Assembly: GCA_963796675.1 (NCBI GenBank)
Contig: CAWCMS010000008.1
Location: 620,001-684,000 of the forward strand
Origin: CAWCDJ01 sp963796675
Lineage (GTDB): Bacteria > Acidobacteriota > Terriglobia > Bryobacterales > Bryobacteraceae
Reading direction: 5' to 3'
DNA: 64,000 nucleotides
Shown: positions 27,408 through 40,495 of the stretch, piece by piece
Position numbering within the stretch: the first letter of the stretch is position 1
Layout: each line of letters starts with the position of its first letter
Notes under the pieces: model-generated
What the model saw: only the letters and a program-made list of their open reading frames with translations
Told to the model about the DNA's origin: nothing
Database searches by the model: none
Program-made: the position numbers and the translations under genes

Positions 27408-28057
27408 CGCATGTAAAAGAGGCTCAACCTCGGCAGGCCGGCCTTTTCGAGCAGATTGCGTTCCAGGTATTGCTTTTCGAGCATGGCGAGCTGATCGGCG
27501 GTCATCTTGCCGCGATACGGACGAAGCTGGCGGTCGAGCTCCTGACGGCCGGCCAGCAACTGCTCATCGGTCTGACGCGTACGCGCGGTGGCGATCATCT
27601 TCTCTTCGAGCACCGTCAGCCGCTGCTCCAGCCCTTCCAGGTCCGCGTAGTGCTGTTCGACTTCGGCCGCCAGTTTACGCAGTGACCCCGCGATCTCCTG
27701 GTAGCCTTCGCCGAGCGCAGCGGCATTGCCTTCGAGATAGGCGCGCAGGTCGTCCATGGGGAACGGCGGCGCGGCCTCTTTACGCGGCGGAGCGGTGCCT
27801 GCCATGATCTGCGCTTCAGTCAGCACGGCCTGCGCGCAGAAGGCCAGCGAATTGACCATCTGCGTTTTCACGCGGCGGCTGCGCCATTTCTCGAAGGCCG
27901 CGTCGATGCCGCGCAGCACGGCTTCGAGCGGCACCTCCGAATTCTTCCAGCTTTCCACCAGCGCCCAATCGAGCGGTGAAAGCAGGAACAGGCTGGTGCC
28001 GCGGGCCCTTTGGAAGTGCTCTTCGATTTCCGTAAAGTAGTTGAAATAGTTCAGCAC
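27404..28057 (-). CDS. hypothetical coiled-coil protein coupled to coaX
   Basis: A 217-aa protein. The GTG at 28055-28057 lies inside the end of coaX, so the two are translationally coupled. The N-terminal half (NYFTEIEEHFQRARGTSLF, then LSPLDWALVESWK) is followed by a Lys/Arg-rich helix. The C-terminal half, from about residue 130, is a charged helical stretch likely to form a coiled coil (LEGLEQRLTVLEEKM). I do not recognise a named family. It ends the valS-nadC-birA-coaX run. Confidence 0.7.
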   Translation of the reverse strand: MLNYFNYFTEIEEHFQRARGTSLFLLSPLDWALVESWKNSEVPLEAVLRGIDAAFEKWRSRRVKTQMVNSLAFCAQAVLTEAQIMAGTAPPRKEAAPPFPMDDLRAYLEGNAAALGEGYQEIAGSLRKLAAEVEQHYADLEGLEQRLTVLEEKMIATARTRQTDEQLLAGRQELDRQLRPYRGKMTADQLAMLEKQYLERNLLEKAGLPRLSLFYMR

Positions 28058-28823
28058 GGATGCGTGCGTTCCCAGATCATCTGCAGGCCTTCGAGCGTCA
28101 GGTGCTCGTCTACCGTCTTCAGAAATCGCGACCCGTTGACGATGAGCTGCGACTGGCCGCCCGTCGCCACGGTCTTCGTCTCCGGCCCGAGCACTTCGAT
28201 CATGCGCTCCAGGATGCCGTCGATCATGCCGATGGCGCCGAAATACAGGCCGGACCGCATGCTCGAAACGGTGTTGGTGCCGATCACGTTGCGGGGCGGC
28301 CGGAAATCCACCAGCGGCAGCCGCGCCGTCTTGCTGAACAGCGCGTCGATCGAGATGCCGATGCCGACCGCGATGGCGCCGCCCAGGTACTCGGCGTCTT
28401 TCGAGACCACGTCGAAATTGATGGTGGTGCCGAGATCGACAATCACGCACGGGCCGCCGTACTTCTGGAAGCCGGCCACGCCGTTCACCAGGCGGTCGGC
28501 GCCGACTTCATACGGATTGTCGTAGCGGATGGTCAGCCCGAGATTCGTGTTCGGACCGACGAAGGCGGGCTCGACGTGGAAGTAGCGCTGCGCCATGAAC
28601 CGCCAGGGTGGAATTGATCGGCGGCACCACGCTCGAAATGATCATGCCGTCGACGGTGGCGATATCGAGGCCGGCGGGCGAGAACAGGTTGTGGCAGCAG
28701 GATGCCCCATTCGTCGGCCGTCTGCTCGTGGACGGTGCGCAGCCGCCACTGGCAGAGCAGCTTGCGCCCTTCGAATGCTCCGATCGTGATGTTGCTGTTG
28801 CCTGCGTCAAGAGCCAGCAGCAC
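28051..28823 (-). CDS. coaX: type III pantothenate kinase (two apparent frameshifts)
   Basis: Phosphorylates pantothenate in the first step of coenzyme A synthesis; the type III enzyme has an actin-like ASKHA fold. The GTG at 28823 is chosen because an AGGAGG sits 5 bases upstream. It opens with LLALDAGNSNITIGAF, the phosphate-binding DxGN motif. Later parts show VIVDLGTTINFDVV and AIAVGIGISIDALF, family motifs. The frame changes twice between about 28620 and 28720, each equivalent to one extra base, giving about 256 aa when corrected, the usual length. Its 5' end overlaps birA by 17 bp. Confidence 0.9.
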
Positions 28824-29488
28824 GTACGCCTCCTGCAAGAATCAGGGTATCGGTTCCGTCGTCTTTGCGCACGATGAGGAAGCCGGCGCGATTGAGTCCG
28901 GCGGTGGTGCCTTCGATCGACGCCGTCCGGCAGGTCGACCACCACGCGGCGGCCGGAGGCGTAGCTCGAAGCGCGGGTGAAGAGGCGAAGGATGGTGTCG
29001 GAATCGAGCGCCACCATCGCGTCCACCGCGGGTACGAGCGCGGCCAGCAGATCGTCGCGCGAGATTTCGCGGCCCGCGTGCAGCCGGAGCGAAGTCGCGA
29101 TCTCGGCAAGATCCGGCGGAAACGCGGTGTGGTTGACGTTGATGCCGATGCCGGCGACGGCCTTTTCGCCCACCAGCTGCACCAGGATGCCGGCAGTCTT
29201 GCGGTCGCCGAGCATCAGGTCATTGGGCCAGCGGAGATCGCAACGCACACCGGTGGCTTCGTCGATGGCCTCGGCGGCGGCAAGCCCCAGCGCCAGGGTC
29301 AAGAGCGGCGAGGGCGCAAGCACGATCGAGCAGTAGAGGCCGGTGCCCGGCTCGGAGTGCCAGGTGTGGCCGTGGCGGCCCTGCCCGGCGGTCTGCTCGT
29401 CGGCGATCACCACATCGCCGATTTCGAGCTCGGCGGCGGCGCGCATGGTGGAATCGATGGTGGCGAAATGAAGAACGCGGCGGCTCAT
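28807..29488 (-). CDS. birA: biotin-[acetyl-CoA-carboxylase] ligase (one apparent frameshift)
   Basis: Attaches biotin to the carboxyl-carrier protein. Starting at the ATG at 29488, which overlaps the nadC stop by 4 bp (ATGA), the protein has FATIDSTMRAA, then EQTAGQGRHGHTWHS (the biotinyl-AMP-binding GRGRxG-type loop), RWPNDLMLGDRKTAGIL with the catalytic Lys, and GIGINVNHT. There is no N-terminal DNA-binding domain, so this is the monofunctional class I type. The frame shifts by the equivalent of one extra base near 28915; past it the C-terminal domain continues as SIEGTTAGLNRAG to the stop at 28807. Confidence 0.9.
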
Positions 29489-30276
29489 ACCCACTCCAGC
29501 CGGAAGCTGATGTCCATGGCGCGCGCCGAATGCGTGATGGCGCCGGCGGAAACAAAATCGGCGCCGCTTTCGGCGTACGCGCGCACGTTTTCGAGCGTGA
29601 TGCCGCCGGAAAGCTCCACGGTCGCGCGCCCGGCGATCTCGCGCACCCACTCGGCGGCCTCGGCGGGCGTGAGGTTATCGAGCAGCAGGTGGCTGGCGCC
29701 GGCATCCAGCGCCTCGCGCAATTCCTCCCGCGTGCGCACCTCGATTTCGATCGGCATCCCCGCCCCGCGCGCCCGCTAGATCGCCTGGCGACCCCGCCGG
29801 CCGCCGCGATGTGATTGTTCTTGATCAGAACGGCGTCGTACAGCCCCATGCGGTGGTTGTTGACGCCGCCCGCCGCCGCCGCGGCCTTTTCGAGAGCCCG
29901 CAGGCCCGGCGTGGTCTTGCGCGTATCGAGCACGCGGCAGCCGGTGCCGGCCACGGCCTCGGCGAAGCGCCGCGCGAGCGTGGCCACGCCGCTCAGCCGC
30001 TGCAGGAAATTCAGCGCCACGCGCTCGCACTCCAGCAGCAAGCGCGCCGGGCCGGAGACGTCGGCGATGATTTCGCCATCCGCGCAGAGGTCGCCATCGT
30101 GCTTCTGCAGTCAGCCGGGCCCGTCGTAGAGCTCTGCGAGCAGCCCGAGCCCCGCGATGACCAGCGGCTCGCGCGCCAGAAAGCGTCCGCGCGCCATCTG
30201 CCCTTCGGGCACGCAGGCTGGGTGGTGATATCGCCGGGGCCGATGTCTTCTTCGAGCGCGAGGCGCACAATCGGGG

Positions 30277-30280
<4 letters not shown>
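29485..30280 (-). CDS. nadC: nicotinate-nucleotide pyrophosphorylase, carboxylating (frameshifted)
   Basis: Quinolinate phosphoribosyltransferase of de novo NAD synthesis. The ATG at 30280 overlaps the valS stop (ATGA) and starts MTPIVRLALEEDIGPGDITT. Core motifs are ERVALNFLQRLSGVAT, LDTRKTTPGLR, and near the end VELSGGITLENVRAYAESG. At least three frame changes are needed to read through (between about 30070 and 30240, and near 29780, where a TAG also interrupts the restored frame). Since the enzyme is conserved and its neighbours show the same pattern, errors in the sequence are more likely than a dead gene. Confidence 0.85.
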
Positions 30281-32953
<2,673 letters not shown>

Positions 32954-32986
32954 GGGGAACTTACTATGATAGCAAGCTCGCGGGTC

Positions 32987-34470
32987 TCATTTCGTCCCGT
33001 GCATCAGCGCGTCGTGGGCCTTGATGTAGCGTTCCGTCTTGGGGTCGGAGGCGTTCCATTCGGGGACCGCCGGGCTATCCGCCACGCCGTAGACGAACCG
33101 GGCGATGGCTCGATCGACCTTCGCCATATTTTCGTAGTCGATTTTGGCCCATTCGTCGCCGGGCTTGTGGTAATCGGGAAAGACATAGCCCGACTGAGAG
33201 CGTGTGGGCGGGGACGCCGGCATCGGCGAAGGCCTGGTTGTCGCTGCGGGCGAAGAATGGGTCGCTCGACTGCTCGTCTTTCACCACGTCGATCCCGAAG
33301 GCTCTCCCCGGCCTTCTTGAGGCGCCGGTGAGGCTGGTGTAATCGAATCCCGTGACATTGACCACGCCGACGCGCGGGCCGGTGACGTCGTCCGTGCGGC
33401 CCATCTGTTCGAGGTTGAGATCGGCCACGGTTTTGGCCAGAGGGAAGATGGGGTGCGCGCCGTAATAGCGCGAGCCGACCAGCCCGAGTTCTTCGCCGAA
33501 CAGCGCGATGAATACGATGCTGCGCTTCGGCCGACTGGGTAGCGCCGCGAGCGTGTTGGCGATCTCGATCACGGAAGCCGTGCCGCTGGCATCGTCGTTG
33601 GCGCCGTTATAGATGTGGTCGCCTTCGCCGGTGCCGCGGACGCCCAGGTGGTCGTAATGGGCGGTAACCAGCACGTAGGTATCTTTGAGCGCCGGGTCGG
33701 AGCCGCGGAGCAGGCCCACTACGTTCTTGAGCGTGACCGGGGTCGATGAAGGCGCCGCGATGTGCAGCGAGACGGTTCCGTTCAGCGGCCCGGGAGCGGC
33801 CGCCGCGAGCGCATTGCGGATGGCGGAGTCCGACACCGTCACGATCGGCACCGGTTCGATAGATGCCTCCCGGAGCCTGGCGCTCGCGCCGCCCATGCCC
33901 GGCATCTCCGGACGCAGCAGAATCACGGCGGCCGGCTTGAGGGTCGCGGCCAGGGCGGGGATGCGCCGCATCACCGCAAAACCTCCGGACAGAAGCGTCC
34001 ACAATCAGCACTTTGCCGCGAACCTGCTCCGGCGTCAGCGCTTCGAGAGCCGCGGCTTCGAGCGGCGCTTTCATCGCTCCCGCCTGCGCCAGGTCGATCG
34101 CCACCGGCTCTTGCAATCCCACGCCCTGTTTGCCGGCCTTCAGCGTTTGGCCGCCGATTTCGAGCGTCAACTCGAGGCCCTCCAGATTCGGCGTCACGTT
34201 GACGTAGTGCGCGGTCTGAAAATAGCCGTCGTCACCCGCCGGATCGAGGCCGGCGCGGCGATACTGCGCGGCGACAAACTCGGCGGCGACGTCTAACCCG
34301 GGCGATGGCGTCCCGCGCCCCTGCAAGGCGTCTGAAGCCAGAAATGAAACATCGGCCCGCAGGCCGTTGGCCGTCAAACGGCTCGAAATCTCGGCCGGCG
34401 AAGGGAGGGTCTGCCCGGCAGCAAACAGGCATGCGGCGCAAAAGGCCGCGGAAAAGCGTGAGAAATTCAT
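32987..34470 (-). CDS. secreted M28-family zinc aminopeptidase (frameshifted)
   Basis: Starts at the ATG at 34470, which overlaps the SET gene's stop (ATGA), with a signal peptide ending near CLFAAGQ. A PA-like insert domain precedes the M28 catalytic part. The co-catalytic zinc ligands are all visible: His/Asp in TAHYDHLG and GANDDASG, the Glu pair in FGEELGLVGS, Asp in DLNLEQMG, and the last His in YHKPGDE. Frame changes near 33980 and 33200 each equal one extra base; a compensated pair lies near 33300. Corrected length is about 490 aa. Probably degrades peptides outside the cytoplasm. Confidence 0.87.
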
Positions 34471-34919
34471 TGTTCCTTCAAATTGATGGTGCCGCGGCAC
34501 TGCGGCGAGCCGCAGCGGCAGCGCACATCTTCGATCTTATCGGAAAACCGGTAATCGACCGTCAACTCCTCGCCAGGCTGGATGACGCGCCGGCTGATGT
34601 ACAGGATGTGGCCCTTCTGGATACTTGTGCGGAGGTTCGGATCGCAGCAATGGTTGATGATCTCGGCGCCGCTGCCACCCACGGCTCCATCGATGGTCCA
34701 GTAATTGTCGAGCGTGAAGAGATAGGTGACGCTGCCCTGCCCGCGGCGCTTGGTTTCCCGGCGGTTAATGCGCTCGCCGGTGTACTCGATTACTTTGCGG
34801 TTCCCCGGAATCCGCTCGAGCGCATAAACTCCCCGCCGGTGGATCTTCGATTCACGGATGACCAGGCGGAACGGCGTATGCCTCGGGTCGATAGTTGGAG
34901 ATTTGACGAGACTGGCCAT
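34467..34919 (-). CDS. SET-domain protein (putative protein-lysine methyltransferase)
   Basis: A 150-aa protein that is almost entirely a SET domain: SKIHRRGVYALERIP at the start, INHCCDPNLRTS (the NHxC-type S-adenosylmethionine motif), and GEELTVDYRF with the conserved Tyr. A post-SET cysteine cluster follows (RCRCGSPQCRG) that can bind zinc. Bacterial SET proteins of this size methylate protein lysines, but the target here is unknown. Its stop overlaps the M28 start by 4 bp, so both are likely co-translated. Confidence 0.88.
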   Translation of the reverse strand: MASLVKSPTIDPRHTPFRLVIRESKIHRRGVYALERIPGNRKVIEYTGERINRRETKRRGQGSVTYLFTLDNYWTIDGAVGGSGAEIINHCCDPNLRTSIQKGHILYISRRVIQPGEELTVDYRFSDKIEDVRCRCGSPQCRGTINLKEQ

Positions 34920-34976
34920 GAAATGTGGACGCGGCTCTGTGAGTCAGGATCGCACAGAGCCGCGTCCAGCGGGAGT

Positions 34977-37969
34977 TTACTGGCCGGCGGCGGTCCCGGC
35001 GTGCGGCCGGCTCGGCGCGGGCTTGCCGGCATCCAGATGGTCCCAGTTCAGAATGGCGTTGAATGCCAGGAAGAACGTGCCCTGCGTCTGCCAGCGCCAG
35101 AAGGGACGCAGGGCGAACATCACGATGTGGCCCTTGCCCAACGGAACGTCGACCGCGGCGGCGCGATTCTCGAGAGCTTCGCCGCCCGCCAGCGTCCCCG
35201 ACAGCAGCATGTCATTGGGATTGGACGGGAACTTCACGACCACGCGCGGCCGTTCCGGTTGGCGGCAGCCGCTGCCTCCGCGGCCCCCACCAAATCCGCC
35301 ACGTCCGCCGCGTCCGCCGCGACCTGCGGCTACCGCAGCCGCCCGGCACCGCATCTCCGGGCTCGAGCGGAGCCACGTGGATCGGGACGGCGTTCGGCGT
35401 CACGTTCTGGCCGAGCTCACTGCCCGCATTCGCGGCGCCGCCACGGCCGCCGCCGAAGCCGCCACCGAAACCGCCGCCGAATGCCGGTACAGCGGCGACG
35501 TTGAGGACCGGATCCTGGTTGAAGTAGATCGGCAGATCGTTACCGTCGTAGCCGTAGGCGATCGGGCTCTTCAGATCGGCGAAGACGCCGCGCAGAATCG
35601 AGCCGCGCGCGAACAGCTTCTCCGGATGCTCCACGGTCACGCCGCTATCGAGATCGTATTCGGCCATCAGCGACGACGTCGAGCCTTCGCACGATCAGCG
35701 TGCCGCCTTGCTCCACGAACCTGCCGAGCTCCTGCAGGCCTTCGAAGCCCATGCCGCCGCGGATATCGTCGCTTTCGTCGACGCCGCCGAGGTTGGGCGT
35801 CTCCGCCGTCTTCTTATATGGCAGCGGTATCTTGCCCGTTTCGGCGATGCCCGCGAGCATGGATCTGCGTGGTGCCGCCGACGTGCGGGAAAATGATCAC
35901 GTCGTACTTCGCCCGCAGGTTGCCCTCGCGCAGCTTCTTGTCGGCGAAATAGGTGTAGGGAACGCTGTAATGATCGAGCGCCGCCCGCACCCAGCCTTCA
36001 TCCTGCGTGCGCGGCCACGAGTGGACGTAGCCGATGCGCGGCATGTGGATTCGTGCGTCTTCACCGCGGGCGCCGAGTCGACCGCCCACGCCGAAAGGCC
36101 CAGGTCGCTGCAACTGCGGCTCGAGGGCCGCCCGGTCGGCGTTCGGAATGACGAACGCGCCGGCGCGGAAATGATGGCCCGCGAGATCGAAATCCTCTTC
36201 CGCGATCTCCATCTTGACGCCCGGTTCTTGAACCGGAACGTCATCAGCGAGTTGTCGCTCGTGTGGTCGACGACCAGCGTCGCGCCGCTGCCCTGAATGC
36301 CGCCCGCGGCCTTCGCATCGGCCGTGAGCAGCGTCATCGGCGCGTCGAGAATCGACTTGTCGGTGACCGGCGATCGGTCTTGACGTCGCGCATGTACTGC
36401 ATGGTCCAGCCGGTGTCGTCATAGGGCCGCGGATTGGCCGGCGGATAGTTCTGCACGCTGAGGTACATATCGACCAGCGTGCGGTAGGGCTGATCGCCGC
36501 GGATGATGTAATCGCCCGGCGGCGATCGGCGCCTTGCCGGCCTTGAACGCGGAGGTCGCCACGCTGACCTCGGCGCCCTGGCGGCGCAGTTCGTTCACCA
36601 TGTCGGCCGCGTCCTCTTTGCGGCGCTGTCCGGCGGGAATCAGCCAGGCGTAATTCGGGCCGTTCTTGCCCTTATCGATAGCGCGGCTGTTCTTGATCCA
36701 GTAATTCTCGAGATACAGCTTCGCGGTCGCGCCACCTGATGGAGCGCGAGCAGCAAGCGCCGATTCCTGGATGTTGGTATTGTTCCGCGGGCCCCACTTG
36801 ATGGAGGGCAGCGGCGGGTTCGGCCGGTACCATTCGCGGCTGGTCTGCGTGGCGCCCAACATCAGATTCTTCTGCACGTCGGGCCCGTAGCTTTGCACTT
36901 CGTAGAAGCGGCCGAACGAGTTGTGCGTCAGCGCGATCCAGAACAGATAATTCGGCACCCAGCCGTCGTAGTAGCCGTATGTCCAAACGCCCGGCACGCC
37001 GCGCTTGGCCATCTCCATGATTTCGGTTTCGGCCAGCAGCCACCATTCGTCGATCTGCGATGGGGTCGAGCGAGGGATTGTAGGGCCCGGTGCCGGTGGA
37101 GACATAAAGATACGACTGCGCTTCGTGCAGATCGTGCAGGACCGTCGGGTGCCAGTCGAGCACGGCCTTCGTGAAATTGCTGCGTGAGCTGCAGATACTG
37201 GCCCATGCCGTCGCGATTGTTATCGTGCTGGACGTACTTGCCCCAATACATCAGGGGCAGCCGCGCAGCGCCCGGGCGCTTCTTGTTGTAATAGTAGGTG
37301 TCCACCTCGCGGTCGCGCCCGTCGACCTCGATCACCGGCGTGATGAACGTGATGACGTTGTTGCGGATGGACTGAATGAAGGGCGTCTCTTCCACGATCA
37401 GCCGGTAGGCCAGCTCGATCAGCATCTCGGGTCCGCCGGTTTCGGGCGAGTGGATGCCGCTGGCCGATCCAGTAGATCGGCTTGCCGATCTTGATGAGCT
37501 CGTGCGCCTGCTGGTCGGTGATCTTGCGCGGATCGCCGAGCTTGGCCAGGATGTCCTTGTACTTATCGAGATTCTTGATGGTGGCTTCGTCGGCGATGGC
37601 CAGAATGACCTGGTCGCGGCCTTCTTCGGTCTTTCCGATTTTCCAAAATCTGGCGCGCGGCGAGGCCTTCGCCAGTGCTTCGTAATACCGGTAGATGTCC
37701 TCCGCGTAAGTCAACTCTCCGGGCTTGCCGGGAATGCGTCCGAGAAACTTGAGCGGCGACGGCACGGTTGCCGAGGCCGGCATGTGATCGACCAGCTCGG
37801 TGGTAATGCGCGGGTCCTGCAGGTATTCATGAATCAGGCGAGTATATTCCTCGTCCATCTTCTGCGGTTCGGGCGCAGCGGAGGGCTTTGCCTTTTTGCC
37901 TTGGGCCAGAAGAGAACCCGCAGCGAGGGTCACCACTAACAGCACACTTCCGTAGGTACGCAGCTTCAT
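34977..37969 (-). CDS. secreted M14-family zinc carboxypeptidase-like protein with Gly/Arg-rich insert (frameshifted)
   Basis: Starts MKLRTYGSVLLVVTLAAGSL, a signal peptide (ATG at 37969; MSR three codons earlier is an alternative). After an N-terminal region, the M14 zinc site HxxE is seen in SGIHSPETGGPEM, and the third ligand lies in HDLHEAQSYLY. The corrected protein is about 990 aa. The C-terminal third holds a low-complexity stretch of GGGFGGG and RGGRGG units (about 35270-35480) before a final domain rich in aromatic residues. Frame changes are frequent (at least six), as in the neighbouring genes. Confidence 0.8.
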
Positions 37970-38061
37970 GCGAGACATCCTTGGGTCGGGATTTTAAAAG
38001 GGATACCGCTTTTGTAGTGGTGGTGTCAACTAAACGGAGGCGGGGAGGACGTGCGGAGGGG

Positions 38062-38103
38062 CAAAAATACAAAACCCCGCCGGCCGGGACCCGGGCGGCG
38101 GGG
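38062..38103 (-). terminator. rho-independent terminator after the small Lys-rich gene
   Basis: On the minus strand an 8-bp GC-only stem (CCCCGCCG with CGGCGGGG) with a GC-rich loop is followed at once by TTTTGTATTTTT. It begins 21 bp past the stop at 38124 and is a classic intrinsic terminator in that direction. Confidence 0.8.
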
Positions 38104-38123
38104 CTATCGAAATTTTCCCGAAG

Positions 38124-38285
38124 CTACTTCTTTTCGGGGGTCTTGGTGGCGGACTTCTTCGCGCCCTTCTTGTGATGCTTCTTCGCCTGGGTTGTCGAAG
38201 TGGCCGGTTTCTGCTGTCCGGCAGCGAACGTAAGGCCCGTCGTGGCAAGAGCCAGCGCGATGGTGAGTGCGATCTTCTTCGTCAT
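38124..38285 (-). CDS. 53-aa exported Lys-rich small protein
   Basis: The ATG at 38285 has a good ribosome-binding site (AAGGAGA, 8 bases away). The product is a signal peptide (MTKKIALTIALALATTGLTF) followed by a short mature tail of about 30 residues rich in Lys, Thr and His (AKKHHKKGAKKSATKTPEKK). A strong terminator follows, so it forms its own transcript. Similar tiny basic exported proteins are common in acidobacteria but have no assigned role; binding to acidic cell-surface polymers or metals is only a guess. Confidence 0.7.
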   Translation of the reverse strand: MTKKIALTIALALATTGLTFAAGQQKPATSTTQAKKHHKKGAKKSATKTPEKK

Positions 38286-38495
38286 CTTTCGTTTCTCCTT
38301 TTGTCCCGGGCGGGCCAACCGCCCGCTCACAATCTCATCTTGAGGCAGGAGCTTCAAAAGCTCGATAGCCCCCGCAGGCTATTCACCCTCCCGAATTGAG
38401 GCCTAAAGCGGTTAACGTTTATTAGCCTTTCCGAATAGCCCCCGCCGGGGATACCCCGTCCGGCCGCCCGGCGCGATACTAAAAGGCAAGTCACG

Positions 38496-39809
38496 ATGTT
38501 TCCGCGCCAGATCACCCACCAAAATATCTTTCGCGTACTGCTTGGCGGCTTTGCGCTCGTGTTTCTGCTGCTGGTGGCGGCGGCCATCGTCGGCATCCGG
38601 AACATCCAATCGATTCAACAAAACGCAACCGACCTTCTGCGCGAGCAGGCGGTCACCAATGGCCTGATCGATGAGCTGCACGACCAGCAGACCACCCTTG
38701 CCGAGGTGTTCTCCGTGCTGGCGCGCGACCCTGATTCGGTGGACTACGACCACATCATGGCGCAGCTCGACCAGGCGGACCGCGACATCCGCCATATCTC
38801 CGGCGAAGGCGCCCGAACCGACGAAAGCCACTTGTGGCTTCGCCTGCAGGAGACCTCGACGGATTTCTCGAAGGAGGCGCGGCGGCTCTTAACCTCCGAG
38901 AATGTGGAAACTTACGCGACCATCGATCTGTTTCGCGATCATGAAGCCTTCATCTCGATCGTGGCGCGCCTGATCGAAGCCGAATACCACAAGGTCAGCG
39001 CTGCGCAGGCGCAGATCGACCGCCGCTCCTCGCGGCTCTCCGACGCCTCGCTGTTTTTCGGTCTTGCCTCCATCCTGATGGCCATTGCGTTTGCGATCGT
39101 CACGATCCGGATGGTCACGCAGCTGATCCGCGGCATGGAGTGGCAGACCGCCGAACTCGGCCGGGTTTCCTGGCACATGCTGGAAGACCAGGAGGCCACG
39201 GCGCGCCGCTTCTCCCACGAACTCCACGACGAGCTGGGTCAATCGCTCACCGCCGTGAAGACCAATCTCGCCGCACTCGATTCCAGCGGCGCGCTGAACC
39301 GCGACCGGCTCGATGAGTGTCTGCGCCTGGTGGACGAATCGATCGGCAATGTACGGCAGATGTCTCAGCTGCTGCGGCCGACCATCCTGGACGATTTCGG
39401 CCTGGAGGCCGGCTTGCGCTGGTTGTGCGACGGCTTTGCCGGGCGCACCGGCATCGAGGTCAACATGGTTTCTACCTATTCCGGCCGCATGGCGGATGAG
39501 ACCGAGACGCACCTCTTCCGGATCGCGCAGGAGGCTCTCACCAATATCGCCCGGCACTCCGGAGCGCGCCACGTCGACGTCCGCCTCGAAGCGATTGGCG
39601 ACCAGGTCTCCCTGATGATTCAGGATGACGGCCGCGGCCTGCCGGACCCCGCGCCGAGCGGCCCGCGAGGGCTCGGCATGATCGGAATGCGCGCCCGCGC
39701 ACGCAGCGCCGGCGGAGACTTGACCGTGCGTTCGCGCCCCAACGAGGGCGTTTCGATCGAAGTGCGCGCGCCGATCCGCGAAGAAGGGCACGTACGCGAG
39801 GTGGTGTAA
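38496..39809 (+). CDS. NarL-type sensor histidine kinase (HisKA_3)
   Basis: A 437-aa protein. Two transmembrane helices (about residues 13-35 and 185-205) bracket a helical sensor region of about 150 residues. After the second helix comes the HisKA_3 phosphoacceptor RFSHELHDELGQSLTAV, then a HATPase_c domain (EALTNIARHSGA, DDGRGLPD, GLGMIGMRARA). It phosphorylates a NarL-type regulator, almost certainly the one encoded 22 bp downstream. The signal is unknown. Confidence 0.92.
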   Translation: MFPRQITHQNIFRVLLGGFALVFLLLVAAAIVGIRNIQSIQQNATDLLREQAVTNGLIDELHDQQTTLAEVFSVLARDPDSVDYDHIMAQLDQADRDIRHISGEGARTDESHLWLRLQETSTDFSKEARRLLTSENVETYATIDLFRDHEAFISIVARLIEAEYHKVSAAQAQIDRRSSRLSDASLFFGLASILMAIAFAIVTIRMVTQLIRGMEWQTAELGRVSWHMLEDQEATARRFSHELHDELGQSLTAVKTNLAALDSSGALNRDRLDECLRLVDESIGNVRQMSQLLRPTILDDFGLEAGLRWLCDGFAGRTGIEVNMVSTYSGRMADETETHLFRIAQEALTNIARHSGARHVDVRLEAIGDQVSLMIQDDGRGLPDPAPSGPRGLGMIGMRARARSAGGDLTVRSRPNEGVSIEVRAPIREEGHVREVV

Positions 39810-39831
39810 TGAAAGTAGTAGCCGATCGCAA

Positions 39832-40467
39832 ATGAAACGCATTCGCATCCTGCTCGCCGACGATCACGCGGTCGTGCGCCAGGGCTTCAAAATGATTCTG
39901 AGCGCGCAGCCCGACATGGAAATTGTCGGTGAGGCAGGCAACGGGCGGGAGGCCGTAGAACTGGCCGGCCAGCTCCATCCCGATATCATCGTGATGGACG
40001 TGGCCATGCCGGAGCTGAATGGAATCGAAGCCACGCGCAGGCTCGCTGCCTCCGAGCCGCACTGCCGCGTGGTGGCTCTCAGCATGCACAAGGACTCCGT
40101 TTACGTGCGCGAAATTCTCCGTGCCGGCGCTCGCGGCTATCTACTGAAGGATTCGCCCTCGCCCGATCTCCTCGCCGCCGTGCGGGCAGTGGCCTCCGGA
40201 GAAGGCTATCTCAGTCCCGCGGTTTCCGACGCCGTGCTCAACGATTACCGCCGCCACGTCACGAACCCGGTGGACCTGCTGAGCAGCCGCGAGCGCGAGG
40301 TACTGCAGATGCTTGCCGAGGGCAAGACGAACAAGGAGATCGCCGGGATCCTCAATCTCAGCGTCTACACCGTGGACGCCCACCGCGGCCGCATCATGGA
40401 GAAGCTCAACCTCCACAGCATCAACGAGTTGGTGCGATTTGCGGTGCGCAATGGCCTGATCGATTGA
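39832..40467 (+). CDS. NarL/FixJ-family response regulator
   Basis: A 211-aa protein. Receiver domain (residues 1-120) with the acidic pair in LLADDHA, the phospho-accepting Asp56 in IIVMDVAMP and the switch Lys in YLLKDSP. The C-terminal LuxR-type helix-turn-helix starts at LLSSREREVLQMLAEG and includes NKEIAGILNLSVYTVDAHR. It is the partner of the upstream kinase. Target genes cannot be told from the sequence. Confidence 0.93.
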   Translation: MKRIRILLADDHAVVRQGFKMILSAQPDMEIVGEAGNGREAVELAGQLHPDIIVMDVAMPELNGIEATRRLAASEPHCRVVALSMHKDSVYVREILRAGARGYLLKDSPSPDLLAAVRAVASGEGYLSPAVSDAVLNDYRRHVTNPVDLLSSREREVLQMLAEGKTNKEIAGILNLSVYTVDAHRGRIMEKLNLHSINELVRFAVRNGLID

Positions 40468-40495
40468 TCCGGCCGCAGCGGAAGCAGGATCCGCT

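Noticed and set aside
35270..35480. A CRISPR array or tandem DNA repeat
   Set aside because: The repetition is short, irregular glycine/arginine codon runs inside a coding frame, without constant repeats and unique spacers. No CRISPR array was seen anywhere in the window.
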